A stretch of DNA of 64,000 nucleotides, from the NCBI GenBank assembly GCA_963815505.1, contig CAWFGU010000014.1, forward strand, positions 257,838-321,837, written 5' to 3'. The notes below the pieces were generated by a model. That model saw only the letters and a program-made list of their open reading frames with translations. It searched no databases and was not told where the DNA came from. The DNA comes from CAXBBB01 sp963815505 (GTDB taxonomy: Bacteria; Bacteroidota; Rhodothermia; Rhodothermales; BA12). The translations under genes and the position numbers were made by a program. Shown piece after piece: positions 17,871 through 27,558 of the stretch (its first letter is position 1; each line of letters begins with the position of its first letter).

Positions 17871-18849
17871 CTACGGGTTGATCATACGGTACAGCGTTTC
17901 CTCAACACCGCGCCCATCCCGTACGGCTTCCTCGGCCGCTCGCCAAGCCTCAGCCCATCCCGGCTGCATCCGAGCGCGCGTCACCAGCGCTTCGATCCAA
18001 GCCGCTCTTAGCGCGGCGACGGCTTGATTCTGACGCTGCTCGGCCAGCCGTCCCGACGACCGTAGAGCCTCAGCCAGCCCGTCGATCCGGTCGCTCAATA
18101 GGTCGACGTTTTCGCCAGTCGTTGAGGAAAGCGACAGCACGCGGTCGTGTGGGGAGAGCGCGTCTGGCGAGGGGGACGGCAGGATGCTCAGGGCGGCGCG
18201 CAGGCTGCGGACGGTCGCGGTGGTGGCGTCGGGCAGCTGGTCGCGCTTGGCGACGGCGAACAGGTCGGCGTGCTCCATGATGCCGCGTTTGATGCCCTGC
18301 AGGTCGTCGCCCGATCCGGGTTGGGCGACGAAGACGAACAGGTCGGCCAGGTCGCGGGCGGTCGTCTCGGACTGGCCGACGCCGACGGTTTCGACGACCA
18401 CGTGATCGAAGCCTGCCGCCTCGACCAGCCGGATCGCCTCGCGCGTGCGGAGCGCCACGCCGCCCAGGTGTCCGCCCGTAGGCGAGGGGCGGACGAACGC
18501 GCAGCGGGTGCCGTGCCAGCCGCTCCATCCGCGACTTGTCGCCCAAAATGCTGCCCCGGCTGATCTGCGACGACGGATCGACCGCCAGAACTGCCACGCG
18601 CCGTCCGGCTTCGACCCATCGCACGCCCAGTGCCTCGATCAGCGTGCTCTTGCCCGCGCCGGGCGATCCGCTGACGGCGATGCGGAGTGTGTCATCCGAA
18701 GTGGGGAGACGCGAGAGCAGGTCCGACGCCAACGCTCGGTGTTCGGGCTTGCGGCTTTCGACCAGCGTGATGGCTCGCGAAAGCGCAGCGCGGTTGCCTT
18801 TGGCGAGATCGTCGGCGAGCGTCTTAGAGTCGGTTTGCGGGCGGGGCAT
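17871..18849 (-). pseudogene. meaB: Methylmalonyl-CoA mutase-associated GTPase MeaB, one frameshift
   Basis: G3E-family P-loop GTPase (MeaB/ArgK) that protects and reloads methylmalonyl-CoA mutase with its cobalamin cofactor. Walker A is GSPGAGKST (~60-68), followed by VAVLAVDPSS, then VVVETVGVGQSE and the nucleotide-binding KRDQL region. The first frame runs from 18849 and loses the family after SRMERLARHP; the second resumes at AFVRPSPTGGHLGG and continues to 17871. One extra base around 18501-18505 (gene-sense CCGCTGCGCG) explains it. The gene lies 88 bases downstream of mutB, separated by a hairpin, as expected for the mutase chaperone. It converges with gltX across 42 bases. Confidence 0.9.
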
Positions 18850-18881
18850 GTGGTCAGGTCAGAACGGGCGGCGAAGCTCCA

Positions 18882-18912
18882 AAGCTGACAGCTTTTGGAA
18901 AGCTGTCAGCTT
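18882..18912 (-). terminator. Hairpin between mutB and meaB
   Basis: A perfect 14-base inverted repeat (AAGCTGACAGCTTT / AAAGCTGTCAGCTT) with a 3-base loop. The T-tail on the minus strand is short, so it could be a partial terminator or attenuator lowering meaB expression relative to mutB, or an RNA-stability hairpin. Confidence 0.7.
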
Positions 18913-18936
18913 AAACTCCGAGGCGATTCGGAAGGG

Positions 18937-20999
18937 CTACTCCTCCAGCGCTGCATCGCCGAGCATTGGCTCGAGCAGTTCCAAGGCAGCTTCGGAAATC
19001 ACCGTCCCCGGTCCGAAGATCGCCGCCACGCCGACTTCGCGCAGAGCGGCCCAGTCGTCCGGTGGGATCACGCCGCCGACGATCACGCGGATGTCCGGTC
19101 GGCCCTGATTGCGCAGCGCCTGAATCGTCTGGGGCACTAGAGAGCGGTGCGCTCCGGCCAGGCTGCTGATGCCGACGAAATGCACGTCGTTCTCGACGGC
19201 CTGGCGGGCCACTTCGTCCGGCGTCTGGAAGAGCGGCCCCAGGTCCACGTCGAAGCCCACGTCCGCGAACGCCGACGCGATGACTTTGGCACCTCGGTCG
19301 TGCCCGTCCTGGCCGAGCTTGGCGACCAGGATGCGCGGGCGGCTTCCCTCCGGTTCGGCGACCTGGTCGGCCTTGGCGCGGGCAGCGGCGAAGCGCTCGT
19401 CGTTCTGCGTCGCTGGGCCGTAGACGCCTGCCGACGCGCGCGGAGTGGCGCGGTAGCGGCCGAACACGCGTTCGAGTCGTTCGCTGATCTCGCCCAGCGT
19501 CGCCCGCACGCGCGCGGCCTCGACCGATGCGGCCAGCAGGTTGCTCGTCCGTCCGCGCGGCAGCTTCCAAGGCTTCGAGAGCATTATCGACGGCCTGGTC
19601 GTCGCGATCGGCGCGCAGCGACTTCGAGTCCGGCGAGTTGTTCTTTCAGAACCGCGTCGTTGTCGATGGTGAGCAGATCGGGCGTCGGGTCGTCGGCCTG
19701 AAACGCGTTGACGCCCACTAGGACATCGCGGCCTGTGTCGATGCGCGCCTGGCGTTGGGCGGCGGCTTCTTCGATGCGGCGCTGGGGCAACCCGGCTTCG
19801 ATGGCGCGCGTCATGCCGCCCGCCGCTTCGACTTCGGCCATGAGTGCTCGAGCCCGTTCGATCAACTCGGCGGTTCGCCGTTCGAGCGCTTGACTTCCCC
19901 CCAGCGGGTCGATCACGTCCGTCAGGCCGGACTCGTGGAGCAGCACCAATTGCGTCTCGCGCGCTACCCGGGCGGCAAACTCAGACGGCAGCGCCAGCGC
20001 CTCGTCCAGCCCGTTGGTGTGTAAGCTCTGCGTGCCTCCCAGAACCGCCGCCGTCGCTTCCAGGGCGGTCCGGGCCACGTTCGTGTTGACGCTCTGCGCA
20101 GCCAGGCTCCATCCGCTCGTCTGGCAGTGCGCCCGCAGCATCTGCGACTTGGGGTTGTGGGGATCGAACTGGGAGATCATCTCGCTCCACAGCACACGTC
20201 CGGCGCGCAGCTTGGCGGTCTCGGTGAGCAGGTCCATGCCGACGCCCCAGAAAAACGACAGGCGCGGCGCGAACTCGTCGATGTCGAGCCCGGCATCCCG
20301 GCCGGTCCTCACATAGTCGAGACCGTCGGCGAGCGTGTAGGCCAGCTCCAGGTCTGCCGTCGCTCCGGCCTCTTGCATGTGGTAGCCGCTGATGCTGATT
20401 GAGTTGAAGCGCGGCATGCGGGCCGACGTGAACGCGAAAATGTCGCCGATGATGCGCATCGAGGGCGTCGGCGGATAGATATACGTGTTGCGGACCAGAA
20501 ACTCCTTCAAGATGTCGTTCTGGATCGTCCCGGCCAGTTGATCGGGTGCGACGCCCTGCTCCTCGGCTGCGACGATGTAGAACGCCAGAACCGGCAAGAC
20601 GGCGCCGTTCATCGTCATCGACACGCTCATCCGGTCCAGCGGGATGCCGTCGAACAGCACCTTCATGTCCTCGACCGAGTCGACCGCCACGCCCGCCATT
20701 CCCACATCACCAAGCACGCGCGGATGGTCTGAGTCGTAGCCGCGATGGGTCGCTAAATCGAAGGCGACCGACAAGCCCTTCTGCCCGGCTGCCAGGTTGC
20801 GCCGGTAAAACGCGTTGCTCTCTTTGGCCGTCGAGAAACCTGCGTACTGACGCACGGTCCACGGCCTGCCGACGTACATCGACGCATACGGACCGGCGAG
20901 GTAGGGGGCTACGCCAGGTGCTCCGCCGTCGTGTGCCATGCTGTCCGTGTGGGGCGCATTGCCTGAGGGAGCGAAGTCGAGCGGATAGTCAAACGGCAT
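18937..20999 (-). pseudogene. mutB: Methylmalonyl-CoA mutase large (catalytic) subunit, two frameshifts
   Basis: Cobalamin-dependent enzyme interconverting methylmalonyl-CoA and succinyl-CoA. The N-terminal TIM barrel has RPWTVRQYAGFSTAKESN, GYDSDHPRVLGDVGMAGV, TMNGAVLPVLAFY and GTIQNDILKEFLVRNTYIYPP. The C-terminal B12-binding domain has ILVAKLGQDGHDRG, with the DxHxxG histidine that coordinates cobalt, followed by GISSLAGAH and IFGPGT. Two single-base insertions interrupt it: near 19622 (gene-sense CTCGAAGTCGCTG) and near 19550 (GCGCGGACGGACGAGC). With both removed it is a continuous protein of ~687 residues, normal for this subunit. Its start overlaps the mutA stop by 11 bases. Confidence 0.92.
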
Positions 21000-22038
21000 G
21001 TGCGGCGGCGAGTTGGGCAGCGTGGCGGTTGGATTCGTGCGTGCCGGTTAAGCGGTAGCCGTTGGCGACGCTCTCGGCGAGAGGAGGGAATGCGAGCCGG
21101 TCGGATGCGACGTTCGTGGCGCGTCACGCCGACGACGGCTGGCAATGACTGCATCCGGGCGACGTGCTGTTCGTGGGCGAGGGCGGGCAGATGGCGCGCG
21201 TACTCTTCGACGTCGCCCGCTCCGATTTCGCGGCATCGTGCCCAAGCCGCTTGAGCCAGCTTGAGCGCGGCGGCGTGCGCCCATCCGCTGCCCCGAGCGG
21301 GCGTCTTGGACTGTCCGAGCGTGGCCTCGTCGCGCAGGATCCGGCCCACGTTGAGAGCGTCGCGCACGTCGCGTGCGTCGATGCTTGCCCATTGCCCAGG
21401 TGTGCGGTCGGAGTGGCGACCAGGTCAGCACCGCTCAGAAACGCCGCCGCTGTCGCAATCGTCGCGCGCGTCCGGTTGTTGTGGGCCGCAAACGCCGTCT
21501 GCCTATAGCCCGACGTGATCGCCACCAGCGACGCCTTGCACGCAACGTTCGCCATCAGGACGCGAGCCGCCATCAACTTGGCGACCGACACCATCAGCCG
21601 CTGATCGACGGCGACGCTGACCCGGTGCACCACGTCGTGCTGGGATGCTCCGAGCGCCAGATACGCCAGTTCCTCTACCGTCGTCCCGCCCCACTCGTGG
21701 ACGGCATGAGCGGCAACATCGGGCTTCTGGTCGTTCTCCAGCGCGTCCAGATCGTCGAGGTCGAGCAGCGGGTCGATGAGTCCGGCGAGGACCGGATGCG
21801 TGTCCGCTGGCGTCAGGGTGCAGGCGTAGTCGGCCTCGGTCGGCAGCGGATCGCGCCACGAGTCGCCGCGCAGAACCGGCGGTGGATCGAAGCGAACCAA
21901 CTCGGGCGTACGCATCGAGACCGCGAGGGCGACGCGCTCCGATCGAGAGACGAAGGGGGGCACCCAAACGGCTGGGTCGATCTCGACGCCATCGCCCGGA
22001 TCGGACGGCGCGCGGTGGGGAAGAGGCGAGCGGCTCAC
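20989..22038 (-). pseudogene. mutA: Methylmalonyl-CoA mutase small subunit, short form, two frameshifts
   Basis: Non-catalytic partner of MutB. The product is ~349 residues, well below the ~600 usual for MutA: it lacks much of the N-terminal part and has no B12-binding domain. Recognisable stretches are HEWGGTTVEELAYLALGA, VSVAKLMAARVLMANV and DALNVGRILRDEATLGQSK followed by PARGSGW. Frame changes occur near 21384 (one base missing; GGGCAAGCATCGAC) and near 21115 (one base extra; CGCCACGAACGTC), after which the frame gives NVASDRLAFPPLAESVANGY and stops at 20989. The start is GTG 22038, whose GTGA overlaps the trmH stop. The overlap with mutB start is 11 bases, so translation of the three is coupled. 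Confidence 0.82.
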
Positions 22039-22580
22039 AAGAAGTCGGGTTGGTGGTCGAGAAACGTCCGCACTAGGGCGTGCGCGGCGATACCGAAGGC
22101 AACCGACACGTTGAGCGATTGTTTGGCGCCCCACTGCGGGATCTCGAGCGCCAGATCACATGCGTCGATCACCTCGTCCGAGACACCATCGACTTCGTTG
22201 CCCACCACCAGAGCCAGCGGGAACGCCGACTTGGGCGCTTGATGAACACGAGTGGGCGTGTCCGTCAGTTCGAGCGCAGCAATCGTGCATCCAGCGGTGC
22301 GCGCTGCCCCAATAGCTTCCATCACCGACGGCACCTGCTCCCAAGGAACGGTGTCTTCGGCCCCCAGCGACGTTTTGCGCACCGCTCGCTGATCTGCACT
22401 GGGCGATATGCCACACAGAACGACGCGCTCGAGGCGGAAGGCGTCCGACGTGCGCAGAATCGCCCCGACGTTGTGCGCGCTCCGTACATCCTGGGCGATC
22501 ACACGGATCGGGACACGCGGCAAATGGACAAGCGCTTCCGCCGACGAACGTGGAATTTCGAGGTGGGCCAGTTTGCGCAT
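22035..22580 (-). CDS. TrmH/SpoU-family RNA 2'-O-methyltransferase
   Basis: A 181-residue SAM-dependent RNA ribose methyltransferase of the SPOUT class. All three signature motifs are present: motif 1 NVGAILRTSDAF, motif 2 LVVGNEVDGVS and motif 3 LEIPQWGAKQSLNVSVAFGI. These form the deep trefoil knot that binds SAM. It acts on tRNA or 23S rRNA; the exact target cannot be assigned, and the short N-terminus (no L30e-like substrate domain) favours a TrmH- or YibK-like role. It is the first gene of the mutA-mutB-meaB group on the minus strand and shares its stop codon with the mutA GTG start. Confidence 0.92.
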   Translation of the reverse strand: MRKLAHLEIPRSSAEALVHLPRVPIRVIAQDVRSAHNVGAILRTSDAFRLERVVLCGISPSADQRAVRKTSLGAEDTVPWEQVPSVMEAIGAARTAGCTIAALELTDTPTRVHQAPKSAFPLALVVGNEVDGVSDEVIDACDLALEIPQWGAKQSLNVSVAFGIAAHALVRTFLDHQPDFL

Positions 22581-22632
22581 GCCGAGACGGGTTGGGAGAA
22601 GGCGAGGTGGTGCTCCTTACGCGCCGATCGAT

Positions 22633-24096
22633 CTACTCGTGCCGGTACGATGCGCTGGTCTGCTCCACGCGCGCTCCGACGCGAGCACTCGAGAAATAGA
22701 CCGCCAGCCCGGCACCGATGAGGATCAGGGCGCCGCCGACGACCTTTACAAAGAACAGCGGCTTATTCTCGATGTCCGCCGTCGGCACGGCCGAGATGAC
22801 GGTCGAGAGCAGCGTCGTTCCGAACCCCAGAATCGTCACGGCCCAAACTGCGACCGTGCTGCGCTGCAAGACGGGGACGAACCCCTTTCCACCTGTCTGG
22901 CGCGTCATGTGCCACGCAAACGCGGCGAACATGTAGAGAAACGGCAGGAAGTAGAGGATGATCGACATGTCCAGCAGGATGAGAAACGCCTCGGTGACGG
23001 TCGATCCCGCAATCGAACTCACGAACAGAACGCTGACGAGGACGGCCTGGAGCAGCAGCGATCGGACCGGCGATCCCCACCGAGGATGCACGCGCGCCAA
23101 CGTGTGGGGCAGGTACCGATCCAGCCCCATTACGAACGGCAGCCGCGCGTTGCCCATCAGCCACGACCCCAGTAGCCCCAGCGTGCTCATCAGTACCAAG
23201 AGACTGCCGATCGCGCCCCACGGCACGTTCGACTGCGCGCCCGCGACGTGAAACGCTTGCGCCACGCCCTCGATGATCCCGACCTGGCCTTCGGGGACGA
23301 TGAGGATCAGCATCAGCGTGCCGCCCATGTAGATCAGCCCGACGGCTACTGACGAGATCAGCAGAGCGCGCGGAATCGTCCGCTCGGGCCGACGGATCTC
23401 ACCCGCCATGATCGGAGCCAACTCCATCCCGCCAAAACAAAACGCGACGACGGCGAAGTAGGGCAGCAGCGATAGGTTGGTCAGATCGGGCAGCAGCTTG
23501 CCAGGCGTAAACGGATGGCTGCTCCCGTTGTCGATCACGAACAGAATGCCGACGACCATCAGGAGAGCGACGAGCAGCCACGTCGCCACACCGGCAACGT
23601 TCTGTACCCAACGCGCGCGGTCCAGCCCAAATACGTTGAGCAGGGTGATGCCCCACAGCACGCTCAGGCAGACGGCGCTGTTGTAGACCGGGTCGTCGGC
23701 CAGCCCCAGAAACGAATCGCCGAAGATGTAGAGGCATGAGACGGAGACGAGCAGCATCACCGTGGGAATCCACACGATCGTGCTGATCCAGTAGCTCCAC
23801 GCGGCGACGAAGCCGTGCAAATCGCCGAACGCCGTTCGCGTCCACAGGTAGAAGCCGCCTTCGCCCGGCATGCGCGCGTTGAGTTCGGCCACCATCAGCC
23901 CACCAGGGATCAGGAACGTCAGGATCGCGAGCACGAATAGCGACAGGCTCGCGTACCCAAACTGCGCCACCTGCGCGATGCTGGAGAGCGCGACGATGCT
24001 CGATACGTTGAGCAGCACCAGGTCTTTGAGGCCGAGAACGCGTGCGAGTTTGGGGTGGTCAGCAGAAGACGAGGCTGCCTGTTTTAAATCTGTCAA
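22633..24096 (-). CDS. APC-family amino acid permease
   Basis: A 487-residue, ~12-helix inner-membrane transporter of the amino acid-polyamine-organocation family. Helix 1 begins LGLKDLVLLNVSSIVALSS, an APC-type unwound helix; LIPGGLMVAELNARMPGEGG and FCFGGMELAPIMAGEIRRPE (helix 6 and following loop) are typical. The strong match of MPGEGGFYLWTRTAFGD places it with glutamate/GABA- or general amino-acid transporters. The substrate cannot be read from the sequence. Transcription runs toward trmH, with a 52-base gap, so it may be upstream in the same operon. A 140-base gap separates it from the preceding small membrane protein gene. Confidence 0.92.
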   Translation of the reverse strand: MTDLKQAASSSADHPKLARVLGLKDLVLLNVSSIVALSSIAQVAQFGYASLSLFVLAILTFLIPGGLMVAELNARMPGEGGFYLWTRTAFGDLHGFVAAWSYWISTIVWIPTVMLLVSVSCLYIFGDSFLGLADDPVYNSAVCLSVLWGITLLNVFGLDRARWVQNVAGVATWLLVALLMVVGILFVIDNGSSHPFTPGKLLPDLTNLSLLPYFAVVAFCFGGMELAPIMAGEIRRPERTIPRALLISSVAVGLIYMGGTLMLILIVPEGQVGIIEGVAQAFHVAGAQSNVPWGAIGSLLVLMSTLGLLGSWLMGNARLPFVMGLDRYLPHTLARVHPRWGSPVRSLLLQAVLVSVLFVSSIAGSTVTEAFLILLDMSIILYFLPFLYMFAAFAWHMTRQTGGKGFVPVLQRSTVAVWAVTILGFGTTLLSTVISAVPTADIENKPLFFVKVVGGALILIGAGLAVYFSSARVGARVEQTSASYRHE

Positions 24097-24238
24097 TCGG
24101 CTAAATCGAGGGCTAAGCGGCGCGCGAAGGCGCTAAGCGCGATGATGGTGATACGGGTCGGAAGCCTCCGAAAGTAGGGCGCGTTGCCGAGGTGAAACGC
24201 TCATCGCCATGTGGAGGGTCGAGCGGCTTCTCGTTCGA

Positions 24239-24502
24239 CTACAGGCGAAGTCGCTCGCCCCTCGTTTCCAACTCGGCCTCTATCGCTTTCTGCCGCTGCC
24301 GCACCAGCGAAAACACGATCACGTCGGCGAACACGATGGACAGCACGATGCTCCACATCAGCGCGCGCGGCGCCTCGACCACGTAGTCTAGAATCAGCGC
24401 AACCGCGACGGCCGAGACCAGCCCGCTCACCAATGCCGCCCACGCCGAGATGCCGTAGGTGCGGTGCCGTGCGCGCGAATCGTTCGATGTAGGGACGCTC
24501 AT
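24239..24502 (-). CDS. Small two-helix membrane protein, function unknown
   Basis: An 87-residue protein with two predicted membrane helices (AWAALVSGLVSAVAVALIL and LMWSIVLSIVFADVIVFSLV) and a charged C-terminal tail (RQRQKAIEAELETRGERLRL) likely to be helical. I do not recognise a family. Its start lies only five bases after the helicase stop on the same strand, so it is almost certainly cotranscribed with and possibly translationally coupled to the helicase gene. Confidence 0.7.
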   Translation of the reverse strand: MSVPTSNDSRARHRTYGISAWAALVSGLVSAVAVALILDYVVEAPRALMWSIVLSIVFADVIVFSLVRQRQKAIEAELETRGERLRL

Positions 24503-24507
24503 GGTTC

Positions 24508-26714
24508 TTAGAATGGCAAGTTGGCGACCGAGTCGTCGTTGCGGACTTCCTTGTCCATGGCCGGGGGTTTGGGAGCAGCGACGAGTTTGCGCGGTTTGCC
24601 CGTGGCTCGCGGCGGAGGAGGGGCGAGCGCGCCCGATCCGATGAAGGCTGGGCGGTTGAGATCGCGGATGTCCTTGCCGTCGCGCGGCTTAGGTTTGAGT
24701 CGGTCCTTAGGGGCTGGGGGAAGGGCGGCGCGCTGCTCGACCAGCTCGACAGGTTCGAGTTTAGAGCCGTCGATGTCGTCCAGGAAGCGGCTGCGCTTGG
24801 TCAGGTACTCGCCCGCGTAACGCCCGTAGCGCAGCACCGGGTAACTGACGAACAGTTCGTCCTCGGCCCGCGTGATCGCGACGTATAGCAGGCGCAGTTC
24901 TTCGTCCAGATCGTCGGTGTCGTCGAGCGAGAAGCCCGAGGGCAACACGCCGTCGAGTGCGTGGATCAGGAAGACGGCTTTGAACTCCAGCCCTTTGGCC
25001 GAGTGGATCGTCGAGAGCACGAGCGGCTTCTCGTCCTCGTCGGTCGCCTCGACGCCCAGAGCGGTGATTTCGATGGGGTCGAGGGCGAGCGCCTCCAAGA
25101 AGTCGCGGCGACTCTTGGCGGTTTGCGTCAGGCCCGAGAAGTGCTCCAGGTCCTCCTGCCGCTTGGGATAGTCCTCGTAGTATTTGGCTTTGAGCAGCGG
25201 GTCGTAAAACGTCAGGACGGCGCCGACCTGATCGGGCAGCGGCGGCGCGTCGGCCTGGGTGATGCTGCGCTGCAGTGCGAACAAGGCTTCCAGGTCCGAG
25301 GCGAATCGGCGAAAGCGTCCACCGTCGGGCATCGTATAGGGCTCGGTCTCCTCGCTCGTCACCCACTCGACGATGGCCTGCGCCGTTTTGGGGCCGATGC
25401 CGGGGATCAGTTGCAGAATCCGCATCCACGCGGGCACGTCCTGCCGGTTCTCGGCGATCTTGAGCAGCGACAGCACGTCCTTGACGTGGGCGGCCTCGGC
25501 CAGTTTGAGTCCGCCGTATTTGACGTAGGGGATGCCCGCACGCCCCAGCGCGACCTCCAAGTCGAACGAGTTGCGCGCGCTCCGAAACAGGACGGCCATC
25601 CGGCTCAGCGGTACGCCTTCCTCGCGCAGTTGCAGGATCGCCTGGGTGACGAACCGGCTCTCGGTCCGCTCGTCGGGGGCGGGAACGACGGCGGGCAGCT
25701 CGCCGCCTGGGCGCTGCGTGAACAGCCGCTTGTCGAAGTGGTGGTGCGCCCGGTCGAGCACCAGGTTGGCGAGGTCGAGGATGGGCTGGGTCGACCTATA
25801 GTTCTCCTCCAGCTTCAAGACGGCGCACCCGTCGAAGCGGTCGGGAAACGCGAAAATGTTGCGGTGATCCGCGCCCCTAAAGCGGTAGATGCTCTGCGCG
25901 TCGTCGCCGACGGCCATCACGTTGCCGTGCACCCTAGCGAAATGCTCGACTAGTCGCGCCTGCGCCGGGTTGGTGTCCTGATACTCGTCGACGAGCACGT
26001 GCCGCATCCGCACTGCGACCTCGCGCGCCGCGTCTGGGTGCTGCTCGAACAGGTCGACCGTGAGCAGCAGCAGATCGTCGTAGTCCATCAGGCCGTGCGC
26101 GCGCTTGTAGGTCGCGAACTCGCCGAAGAGCAGGTCGATGGCTTGCTGATGCTCGGCAAACTGCGGGTAGCGCTCCTCGACGATCGTTGGCGTGCCGACG
26201 CCTCGGTTGCGCGCAGCCGAGAACAGGTTCTGAAGCGTGCGCTTGCGTGGAAACCGCTTGGCCGACTGGTGCAGCCCATGCCGGACGCGCAGCACGTCGA
26301 TCACGTCGGCCGTGTCGACGGCGTCCATGATCGTAAAATTGCGCGCGTAGCCGATGCGCGGCGCCTGCTTGCGCAGAATCGCCGAGCAGAACGCGTGGAA
26401 CGTGCCGCCCTGGACGCGCGCGCAGCGGTTGTCGAGCAGGCTGCTGACGCCCGCGTCAGCATCTCGTGGGCGCTGCGCCGCGTGAACGTCAGCAGCACGA
26501 TCTCCTCGGGCCGCGTGCCGGTCTCGACCAGGTAGGCGACGCGGTGGACGAGCGTGCGCGTCTTGCCCGTTCCGGCTCCGGCGATCACCAAGACGGGACC
26601 TCCGGCGTGCGTCGCCGCGGCGAGTTGCTGCGGGTTGAGAACACCCGCGTAGTCGATGGTCAGCGACGGCGCGGGCGCGTCGGCGGGAGGGGTGAGGACG
26701 AAGCGTCGGGCCAT
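24508..26714 (-). pseudogene. UvrD/PcrA/Rep-type ATP-dependent DNA helicase, one frameshift
   Basis: Superfamily 1A 3'-5' helicase of ~735 residues acting in repair or replication restart. Motifs in order: Q motif LNPQQLAAATHA, Walker A GAGTGKTRTLVHR, Ia VLLTFTRRSAHEM, II VDEYQDTNPAQ, III AVGDDAQSIYRFRGA, IV LEENYRSTQPILDLAN, V TIHSAKGLEFKAVFL, VI RLLYVAITRAEDEL. The N-terminal ~88 residues read in one frame from 26714, the rest in another; one missing base near 26450 (gene-sense ACGCGGGCGTCAG) joins them as HEMLTRAVSSLLDN. The C-terminal ~100 residues are Pro/Lys-rich, as in UvrD/PcrA. Whether it is UvrD or PcrA cannot be decided here. Confidence 0.92.
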
Positions 26715-26776
26715 GCGCGCGTAAACCGCTCAATCGCGCTCAGGTTTGGCGCCACTCCTGACCGTCTGCCCAAACG

Positions 26777-26813
26777 AAAAGCCTCGACACGTCAGGCGAC
26801 GCGCCGAGGCTTT
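26777..26813 (-). terminator. Rho-independent terminator of tRNA-Val
   Basis: Directly downstream of the tRNA on the minus strand: GCCTCG pairs with CGAGGC and an inner CGTC/GACG pairs, with a T-tail (TTTT) after the stem. A matching AAAG precedes it. Confidence 0.8.
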
Positions 26814-26814
26814 G

Positions 26815-26888
26815 TGGGTCTAAACGGATTCGAACCGCTGACCTCTTCGATGTCAACGAAGCGCTCTAACCAACTGAGCTATAGACCC
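26815..26888 (-). tRNA. tRNA-Val (anticodon GAC)
   Basis: A 74-nucleotide cloverleaf on the minus strand. The acceptor stem GGGTCTA pairs with TAGACCC; the D arm carries GCTCAGTTGGTTAGAGC; the anticodon stem is CTTCG/CGAAG around loop TTGACAT, giving GAC; the T arm has GGTTCGAATCC. The discriminator base is A and CCA is not encoded. A promoter lies just upstream and a terminator just downstream. Confidence 0.95.
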
Positions 26889-26906
26889 GGTGTGTGCGGG
26901 ACGCCA

Positions 26907-26935
26907 ATAATACGGAATCCACCGCGCGGCTTCAA
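26907..26935 (-). promoter_or_regulatory. Sigma-70-like promoter of tRNA-Val
   Basis: On the minus strand, a -35 element TTGAAG (26930-26935) and a -10 element TATTAT (26907-26912) are separated by exactly 17 bases. They sit 19-47 bases before the tRNA 5' end in an otherwise GC-rich region. Confidence 0.65.
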
Positions 26936-27079
26936 CCCGTTTCGTCTGGTCCGTTGTGTCTTCACGCGCACGTCGCCGAACTGTACGCTTTCAGTGACGA
27001 CGCATTTTTCTGTGCGAAAGGGTTAAGCCTCTAACGCGGCCCGCCGATAGATGGGGCACAGCAACGTAGTCTCGCTCTC

Positions 27080-27442
27080 ATGAAATACCGCCACTTCGTC
27101 TCGGCTCAGCCCGCTCCCAACAGTTCGGCCCAAGCCGGATCGCCGTGGGCCACCGACTCGGACTTGGTGGCTCCCGCCGAAGTCCACCTCCTCTCTCCAA
27201 CTCTCCACTTCATTACCAGCGCCCACCCGCACGTCGAGCGGCACATCCGGGCTAGCGTCGCTCAGGCGTTTCTGAGCAAACCGTCGCGTCGTAAACTGGT
27301 CGACATCGTTCAGGCCGCAGCGCTGCAAATGGGCATGGCAGCAACAGTCGGCGTCAGCATGGCGACGACGAGTGGAATGCCCTCTTTTCCCGGACTCGCC
27401 GTCGGTACCATCGTCCTACTCGTCGACCTGACGCCCGGATAG
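27080..27442 (+). CDS. Hypothetical protein
   Basis: A 120-residue frame with the codon bias of neighbouring genes and a Rho-independent terminator about 76 bases after its stop. I do not recognise a family. The N-terminal part is Ser/Pro/Ala-rich; the middle has HPHVERHIRASVAQAFLSK; the C-terminal third is hydrophobic (MGMAATVGVSMATTSGMPSFPGL and following), so it may have membrane segments. It lies on the opposite strand from, and shares the gap with, tRNA-Val. A competing minus-strand frame at 27023-27328 looks less convincing. Confidence 0.55.
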   Translation: MKYRHFVSAQPAPNSSAQAGSPWATDSDLVAPAEVHLLSPTLHFITSAHPHVERHIRASVAQAFLSKPSRRKLVDIVQAAALQMGMAATVGVSMATTSGMPSFPGLAVGTIVLLVDLTPG

Positions 27443-27518
27443 AACACACACTTTGCCGCTTCTCGCGAGCGGCCACCCTTGCGTGGATTGGTGGGGGGGA
27501 AACGATCCAATCCCGCGT

Positions 27519-27558
27519 GGGCGCGTTCAGAGCTTGACTTTGGACGCGCCCTTTTTTT
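27519..27558 (+). terminator. Rho-independent terminator abutting the nitroreductase start codon
   Basis: GGGCGCGT (27519-27526) pairs with ACGCGCCC (27544-27551), followed by seven T. The last T is immediately followed by the ATG of the nitroreductase, leaving no room for a separate ribosome-binding site. Confidence 0.85.

Noticed and set aside
17160..21420. Programmed ribosomal frameshifting as the explanation for the breaks in gltX, mutA, mutB and meaB
   Set aside because: There is no common slippery motif or downstream stimulator, no such recoding is known in these families, and the shifts are too many. Sequence error is simpler.
26466..27026. Plus-strand frame covering the helicase start and the tRNA
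   Set aside because: It overlaps a cloverleaf tRNA and the conserved helicase N-terminus; the sequence has no family features.
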